This document shows positions 59,208-64,000 of a stretch of DNA of 64,000 nucleotides, in pieces (position 1 is the stretch's first letter; the number at the start of each line of letters is the position of its first letter). Origin of the DNA: a virus; IMG/VR virus record IMGVR_UViG_3300042863_003045, positions 38,657-102,656 of that record. The stretch is one strand, 5' to 3'. The translations under genes and the position numbers were made by a program. Under the pieces are notes generated by a model. That model saw nothing but the letters and a program-made list of their open reading frames with translations. It did not search any database and was not told the DNA's origin.

Positions 59208-60029
59208 ATGAGAAAATTGAAATATTTAACAGATCCAGAAGAAAAAGAACTCTTCAATGAACGAGAAAATGGTATGAAAAGAAAAGATAATTTGAAAAAA
59301 TGGGGTATATCCGAAAGACATTATAAAAATATAATTTTAAAATTTGGTGGTGAGTTGAAAAAAATCCCAACTTGGTGCAATTTTAATATAGATTACTTTG
59401 AATCTATAGATACCGAAGACAAAGCTTACTTTTTAGGATTTATTGTTGCAGACGGGTGTGTTAGTGATAGTACAAATAGCATTACAATAACGCAGAAAGA
59501 AACTGATATTTTATATGAATTTAAAAAATATACTAATTCAGAAGGTAATGTATTTACTTCAAAAGCTAGAAATATTTCAAGTTTTGTTTTATCATCCGCT
59601 AAAACTAAGAGTGATTTAGGAAAATTAGGAATACACTCAAATAAAACAATGGTAGTTAAATATCCAAATATACCTGAAAGATTACAAAATCATTTCATGA
59701 GAGGTGTTTTCGATGGTGATGGATGTATATCTATACATCATGATAAAAGAGATAATAGTGACAGAGGACAGGTTAATATATGTTCGGGTAGTTATGATTT
59801 TATAAAAGAATACTATGATAAATTGGTTGAATTTGCTAATTTAAGTGGTAAAAATAAAATAAGATGTCCAAAAGGAACTTATTATGTCATTGATTGGGGT
59901 GGTTTAACTGATATTGAGAACATTTACTATTTTTTATATAAAGACGCGAATGTGTTTTTAGAAAGAAAGAAAAAAACTTTTGATAAGGCAGTGTCTATAA
60001 GTAAAGAAAAAATTAAATATAGAAAATAA
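59208..60029 (+). CDS. LAGLIDADG homing endonuclease
   Basis: 273 residues. Two LAGLIDADG helices, YFLGFIVADGCV (~72-83) and FMRGVFDGDGCIS (~163-175), each with the catalytic Asp; a short HTH-like N-terminal region (KKWGISERHYKNIILK). A single-chain two-motif enzyme. It is free-standing, not within an intein or recognisable intron. Followed one base later by the Dam-type gene. Confidence 0.88.
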   Translation: MRKLKYLTDPEEKELFNERENGMKRKDNLKKWGISERHYKNIILKFGGELKKIPTWCNFNIDYFESIDTEDKAYFLGFIVADGCVSDSTNSITITQKETDILYEFKKYTNSEGNVFTSKARNISSFVLSSAKTKSDLGKLGIHSNKTMVVKYPNIPERLQNHFMRGVFDGDGCISIHHDKRDNSDRGQVNICSGSYDFIKEYYDKLVEFANLSGKNKIRCPKGTYYVIDWGGLTDIENIYYFLYKDANVFLERKKKTFDKAVSISKEKIKYRK

Positions 60030-60030
60030 A

Positions 60031-60972
60031 ATGTCTTGTATATCATATTTTGGGGGTAAGAGTTCTTCAGCCTTCCATTCCTTTATAAACACAAAAATTC
60101 CAAAAAATGGAATTGAAACTTACATCGAACCATTCAGTGGATCAATGGCCACCTATATGGATGATGATTCATTAGTATTTGATACAGTTATCTATAATGA
60201 TAAAAATCGTCACCAAGTAAACCTTTATAAGTGTTGCTCTGAACCAGAAGAATTTCTTAAATATCTTGAAAGATTAAAAGAGACTCTCTTAAAAACAGAA
60301 GAAACAGATCCATTAAAAAAATGGGATTTTTATAAGGATATTTATAAAAGATATATAAAAAATGACTTTTTAGATAATATGAACTTTGAGATTGGTGATT
60401 TCAAAAAGGGTGCTATATATGCCTTTCTAATAACATCAGCACACAATTCGACTTTTCCTCGTGGCGCGGGCTTCAATGGGTACAAAAAAGATAAAGATGA
60501 ATTAAAATTAGAAGTTCTTATAAGAAAATTGAAAAAGAATACTTATACTGAGAAACTTAAATCTATTACAGAGTTTCATAACATAGACTTTGAGGAATTA
60601 ATCTTGAAATATGATTCTGAAGATACTTATATCTATTTAGATCCTCCTTATTTCAGACCTGATGAAAATGGTGAAGATGATTCTAGAAGACTTTTTTGGT
60701 ATGGTTCTGATAAAGATGATGTATTTGGACCAGCTTCACATAGAAGGCTTTTAGAATTACTAAAAAATATAAAATCAAGGTGGTCATTGTCATATTATTA
60801 TTTTCCTTTATTGGATGAATTATTGCCTAAGGATAAGTATATGTGGTTTGAAAAAGAGGTTTTTAGAAGTTCTGCACAAGGTGGAAATAATTCAAACCTA
60901 AAAAAGGAACAATCAAAAGGAATAGAATTACTTATAACAAATTACGATCTAACAACAGGTAAAAAAATGTAA
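60031..60972 (+). CDS. Dam-type DNA adenine methylase (D12 class)
   Basis: 313 residues. ISYFGGKSSSAFHSFI (motif X/I region), ETYIEPFSGSMATYM (FxGxG-like SAM motif), IYNDKNRHQVNLYKC and the catalytic DPPYF (in TYIYLDPPYFRP, ~207-218), typical of alpha-class D12/Dam enzymes. The length is slightly above T4 Dam (259). The FSGSM motif has Ser for Gly. Probably methylates adenine in phage DNA. Confidence 0.9.
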   Translation: MSCISYFGGKSSSAFHSFINTKIPKNGIETYIEPFSGSMATYMDDDSLVFDTVIYNDKNRHQVNLYKCCSEPEEFLKYLERLKETLLKTEETDPLKKWDFYKDIYKRYIKNDFLDNMNFEIGDFKKGAIYAFLITSAHNSTFPRGAGFNGYKKDKDELKLEVLIRKLKKNTYTEKLKSITEFHNIDFEELILKYDSEDTYIYLDPPYFRPDENGEDDSRRLFWYGSDKDDVFGPASHRRLLELLKNIKSRWSLSYYYFPLLDELLPKDKYMWFEKEVFRSSAQGGNNSNLKKEQSKGIELLITNYDLTTGKKM

Positions 60973-60978
60973 AAATAA

Positions 60979-61680
60979 ATGGAAGATTTCGAAAAATCAA
61001 TATTAGAAAAATTCAATTTTATCAATAAAACAAAAGTTGTTGGTGAAATCCGTCAATTAAAAGTGCAAATGTCACTTACTGATGAGGAAATGATATTATC
61101 CTTAATAAAAGAAGAATTAAAACAATCTTTATTTAAAAACTTATTTAAAGATTCTTTAAAAATCTCAAATATTGAATTTCTCGATCTAAGACCTTTAGGT
61201 TTAGAATCCACTTATCTACCACATGTGACATATCTTTCCAAGATAGTTGATAGATTAAAGAATATTCAAGGAAAAAATTTATTAACGAATGGTAGATTAT
61301 ATACTGATCTAAGTGATTCCTCTCAATTTTATGTACATAATGCAAAAATAGTGGCGGCGGATCCACTTCCTTTTTTAGTCGGAAGTTTGTCTGGTAAAAA
61401 TTTATGGGTTGATGTGTTTACTCAGTGGGATGAAAATTTCATTCTAATATTTGATTCAATTGATCTTGAAATAGTAAGTATAGGCAAAAACATTAATAAT
61501 AATTCACCAAACATTGTATCACAAATGGAAGTTTATTTAGATTATAAATTTTCTATTTCAAATCCTTCAGTTCTTTATATCTTTACTAATGATTATCAAA
61601 AGAACTTATCTATTCTTATAAGTAGTCAAAGAGATAATCGTATAGATGAAATATTTGATGAAACTGAAAAAATTTATTAA
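60979..61680 (+). CDS. Hypothetical protein, 233 residues
   Basis: Starts 6 bases after the methylase gene. Helical N-terminus (LKVQMSLTDEEMILSLIKEE) and beta-rich C-terminal half. Not recognised. Confidence 0.7.
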   Translation: MEDFEKSILEKFNFINKTKVVGEIRQLKVQMSLTDEEMILSLIKEELKQSLFKNLFKDSLKISNIEFLDLRPLGLESTYLPHVTYLSKIVDRLKNIQGKNLLTNGRLYTDLSDSSQFYVHNAKIVAADPLPFLVGSLSGKNLWVDVFTQWDENFILIFDSIDLEIVSIGKNINNNSPNIVSQMEVYLDYKFSISNPSVLYIFTNDYQKNLSILISSQRDNRIDEIFDETEKIY

Positions 61681-61690
61681 TTTTATTCTA

Positions 61691-61706
61691 TATTTTTGTA
61701 TCTTTG
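61691..61706 (+). promoter_or_regulatory. Overlapping -7 elements TATTTTTG and TATCTTTG
   Basis: Two adjacent matches to TAnnTTTG upstream of the gene at 61749. Confidence 0.5.
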
Positions 61707-61748
61707 TGTTCAAGAATTAAGAAATCACAATCTATAGATAAATCCATA

Positions 61749-62063
61749 ATGAAACCATTAACACAAAAATTATTTTTTGCATTATTTGGTACAACCGAAA
61801 TGCGAAATATATCTTTAAATTTAATTGAAAAAATATTAGAAAAAGAAAATCTTGATGGTTTTCAATATAGGGAACCAGATTATTTTAAAGAAGGAAATGT
61901 TTATTTGTTTTGTGACCTTGGAATAAATAAAACATTCACTTCTAAATGTCATAAGCAGAATGGATATTGGTGGACAAACGAAGGTCTACAATATAAAGCA
62001 ACATCAATACCTTGTTACTTGGTTGGTCAGAAAAACAAAAAAATTATGTTAAATGAACTTTGA
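61749..62063 (+). CDS. Hypothetical protein, 104 residues
   Basis: The ATG at 61749 (MKPLTQKLFFALFGTTEMRN) is preferred because earlier codons lie within the promoter region. Contains CDLGINKTFTSKCHKQNGYW. Not recognised. The stop overlaps the next start by 11 bases. Confidence 0.6.
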   Translation: MKPLTQKLFFALFGTTEMRNISLNLIEKILEKENLDGFQYREPDYFKEGNVYLFCDLGINKTFTSKCHKQNGYWWTNEGLQYKATSIPCYLVGQKNKKIMLNEL

Positions 62064-62604
62064 GATACATTTTTTAAAAAACCTATCAGAGTCTCTCGAT
62101 ACATCTAATATTAATATTAGATGGATTGATAAAGATAAAAGATTGATTGGGTTATTTCAGATTGATAAAAATGTCTATCAATTGGATTTTAATTTAGTTG
62201 GCGATTCTTGGTCTTATAAATTTTATTTAGTTGAGAAGAAAAATAATGAAGTAAGTTTATCATCAAATAAAACGAGTATAAACACTGATAAATATAAAGT
62301 TTTATCAACATCTATAAAGGGTCTTAAATATTTGATTGATAGTAAATCACCAAATGCAATTGTATTTTGTGCTATAGATGGGGATGATGTTAAAAAAATA
62401 GAGGTTGATGATAAACTTTTGACAAAAAGACAGAGCATCTATTTAAATATGTTGGAAAATTTACCGGATTTATATCCAGATTATACTTATGATATTAAAA
62501 ATATTGATAATAATCAAATTTATATTGTTTATAAAAAACTATTAGACGAATCTGATAAAACATTTGATAATATTGAGAAAATAATAATGAATTATATTTC
62601 ATAA
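62053..62604 (+). CDS. Conserved-type phage hypothetical, 183 residues
   Basis: GDSWSYKFYLVEK, VLSTSIKGLKYLIDSKSPNA and IVFCAIDGDDVKKIEVDD have the layout of a small family seen in large phages (W.YKF....N..F.VL.T......FI....P..I.F.A...D..R..LY). Function unknown. NLSESLD near the N-terminus is faintly leader-like. Confidence 0.65.
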   Translation: MNFEIHFLKNLSESLDTSNINIRWIDKDKRLIGLFQIDKNVYQLDFNLVGDSWSYKFYLVEKKNNEVSLSSNKTSINTDKYKVLSTSIKGLKYLIDSKSPNAIVFCAIDGDDVKKIEVDDKLLTKRQSIYLNMLENLPDLYPDYTYDIKNIDNNQIYIVYKKLLDESDKTFDNIEKIIMNYIS

Positions 62605-62655
62605 ATATTTTTCTTTCAAGAAATCTATAAAAAAATCTATTTAAAACAGTTAATA

Positions 62656-63396
62656 ATGAAAAACATACATATTAAAGCTTCAGAAATTTTTCTTTTACGT
62701 AAATTCTTTAATAATGCGCCATTAGATAGCATCAACGCATATTACAAAAAGAAAAACTACACATCATCAAAAGGCAAATACAGAGAAGGTAGTGAAAAAT
62801 GGTTACTTGAAGTAGCTAAAGATGAAGAAAACGCTTTATTGCCAGACTTTAAAGTCTCAGATGAATATGCAGATGTCATTATAGATAACCAGGTAAAATT
62901 TGGAATTTGCACAATAGAGCATAAAATAGAACATTGGGTGTATGACTCAGAGTCATACACTGAAACTGTAAAAAGCAGATTTCTATGTGAAAACAGTCAT
63001 TGGGGGCATGGTATCATAACCAATATGGAAGAATTATGGGAAAATCATAATGTACAAAAAGCAATAGAAGCAGATCAAGAAAACACTTTTTATAGAGAAA
63101 TATATGATAGACTGCGTAATCTTGGTGATTGCTTTACACTCTTACGAGAAAGGGTTTATAAAGCTCATGAAGAATTTATAGATGTTAGTTACTATACAAA
63201 GTATGTGACAGCTGATCATAGGAGAATAGGTAAATGTGTGGTGATAGGTGACAAAGAAGTATTCACAGAAGAAGAGCTTCAAAAAGTGAGTACTGCTTTA
63301 AAGAATAATGTAAGGTTTTATAACGATCAAGATGAGATAATAGAATTCAAATCTTATGATAACGATTATCTAACATATTATCTAATTAACAGCTAA
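62656..63396 (+). CDS. Hypothetical protein, 246 residues
   Basis: MKNIHIKASEIFLLRKFFNN..., charged, alpha/beta, with Cys/His residues (GICTIEHKIEHWVY; FLCENSHWGHG) that could bind metal. More even codon use than its neighbours. Not recognised. Confidence 0.65.
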   Translation: MKNIHIKASEIFLLRKFFNNAPLDSINAYYKKKNYTSSKGKYREGSEKWLLEVAKDEENALLPDFKVSDEYADVIIDNQVKFGICTIEHKIEHWVYDSESYTETVKSRFLCENSHWGHGIITNMEELWENHNVQKAIEADQENTFYREIYDRLRNLGDCFTLLRERVYKAHEEFIDVSYYTKYVTADHRRIGKCVVIGDKEVFTEEELQKVSTALKNNVRFYNDQDEIIEFKSYDNDYLTYYLINS

Positions 63397-63429
63397 TAAA
63401 ATCTTATAAGAAACTATAAAAATGGGTTT

Positions 63430-64000
63430 CTATCTAAGTAATTTAAATATTTTACTACTCCTATATAAGTCAACATCATATTTAGTAACAAATCTTTCTG
63501 ATAATTTATCTGACCTATCATCTTCTATATATGTAGAATTTATTAGTTTAACATCATTAATAACTTCTTCTATTAATCCTATTAATTTATTTTCAAAATA
63601 TTTGGATTTCTTTTTGAAAAGAAAATCCCAATCTTTTAATATTTTTAAACATTCTTTATCAGAAGTTGGAATTTTATATAAATTAAAATTCATATTTGGA
63701 AATTTCAATAACATCTTAGTATTTAATTCAGATAAAAAATGTTTTAGTAATGGATAATTGATATTATAACTATTATAATCAAAATCATTTAATATATTCT
63801 TATATTTCCACGCGCTTGTTTTATACAAATTTTCTAATATTATATCTTTATTATCAGTTAAATCTTCCATTAATACTATATATGTTTCAGAAACTCTAGC
63901 ATTAATCTCTTGGTTTAGACTTAGATATATAACATAACATAAATCATTTATTAATTTATCTGAATAATTACCACGGATTGACATCAATATTTGATTCAAT
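63430..64000 (-). CDS. Hypothetical protein, 5' end beyond the window
   Basis: About 189 residues visible, frame open at the right edge. Helical, Asn/Lys/Tyr rich (KYFENKLIGLIEEVINDVKL; ERFVTKYDVDLYRSSKIFKL). Not recognised. Confidence 0.65.
   Translation of the reverse strand, partial: LNQILMSIRGNYSDKLINDLCYVIYLSLNQEINARVSETYIVLMEDLTDNKDIILENLYKTSAWKYKNILNDFDYNSYNINYPLLKHFLSELNTKMLLKFPNMNFNLYKIPTSDKECLKILKDWDFLFKKKSKYFENKLIGLIEEVINDVKLINSTYIEDDRSDKLSERFVTKYDVDLYRSSKIFKLLR

Noticed and set aside
59208-60029. LAGLIDADG gene as part of an intein or intron in the Dam gene
   Set aside because: The Dam frame is intact from its own start and no splice motifs flank the endonuclease, so it is free-standing.
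1-64000. CRISPR arrays and tRNA genes
   Set aside because: No regular direct repeats with unique spacers were seen, and no cloverleaf with a T-arm GTTCRANNC other than the tmRNA tRNA-like domain. A tRNAscan run was not possible.

Overview
The window looks like part of a large T4-like tailed phage (contractile-tail, myovirus-type) that infects a member of the Bacteroidota. The phage assignment rests on recognisable T4-type parts: portal (gp20-like), prohead protease/scaffold (gp21/22-like), major capsid protein (gp23-like), head-completion nuclease (gp4-like), gp15-like tail protein, gp55-like late sigma factor, UvsX, UvsY-like protein, clamp loader gp44-like, a probable sliding clamp and the C-terminal half of a family B DNA polymerase. 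The Bacteroidota assignment is inferred from very AT-rich DNA, A-rich rather than Shine-Dalgarno start regions, promoters matching TAnnTTTG, a DUF6576-like motif in two proteins, a small host-type lipoprotein and a tmRNA whose tag begins Ala-Asn-Gly.

Layout. 1-3500: end of a Gln/Gly-repeat protein, then SET-domain, isochorismatase-like and DUF3008-like genes facing a minus-strand set of small genes. 3533-11335: minus-strand virion genes, including a 1238-residue hydrophobic repeat protein with a C-terminal S74 chaperone domain and a 950-residue fibre-like protein. 11398-15460: a DUF723-repeat endonuclease, uvsX, and a metallophosphoesterase gene whose middle ~100 bp is inverted. 15538-21892: small and unknown genes, a GIY-YIG endonuclease, a polyphosphate kinase 2, a cassette-like insertion and a UvsY-like gene. 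21926-24302: NMN adenylyltransferase/Nudix and nicotinamide phosphoribosyltransferase, an NAD+ salvage pair. 24289-35983: unknowns, replication proteins (clamp, polymerase fragment, clamp loader), gp15-like protein, late sigma factor and head-completion nuclease. 36001-54280: the capsid block (portal, protease-scaffold, capsid protein) split by a ~7.8-kb accessory island of small proteins and homing endonucleases. 54368-58906: a stand-alone NFACT-R protein, an adenine methyltransferase, a zinc peptidase, a complete tmRNA gene and a NADAR protein. 58985-64000: LAGLIDADG endonuclease, Dam methylase and unknowns.

Three features stand out. First, at least fifteen otherwise unrelated proteins (SET, isochorismatase, PPK2, methyltransferase, LRR-like and unknown) start with the same short sequence, of the type MKHIKTFENF...NE/S. 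It resembles the T4 capsid-targeting sequence that prohead protease removes, which suggests a large set of cargo proteins packaged in the head and injected with the DNA. Second, many genes have TTAATATATA (late type) or TATATTTG (host sigma type) ending only 4-6 bases before the start codon, which predicts leaderless mRNAs. Third, the phage carries its own tmRNA with an unusually long tag (32 residues, ending LEVA), 2.5 kb from a stand-alone NFACT-R domain related to RqcH. Together these suggest phage control of ribosome rescue and nascent-chain tailing.

All functions are assigned by reading motifs. No database search was run.
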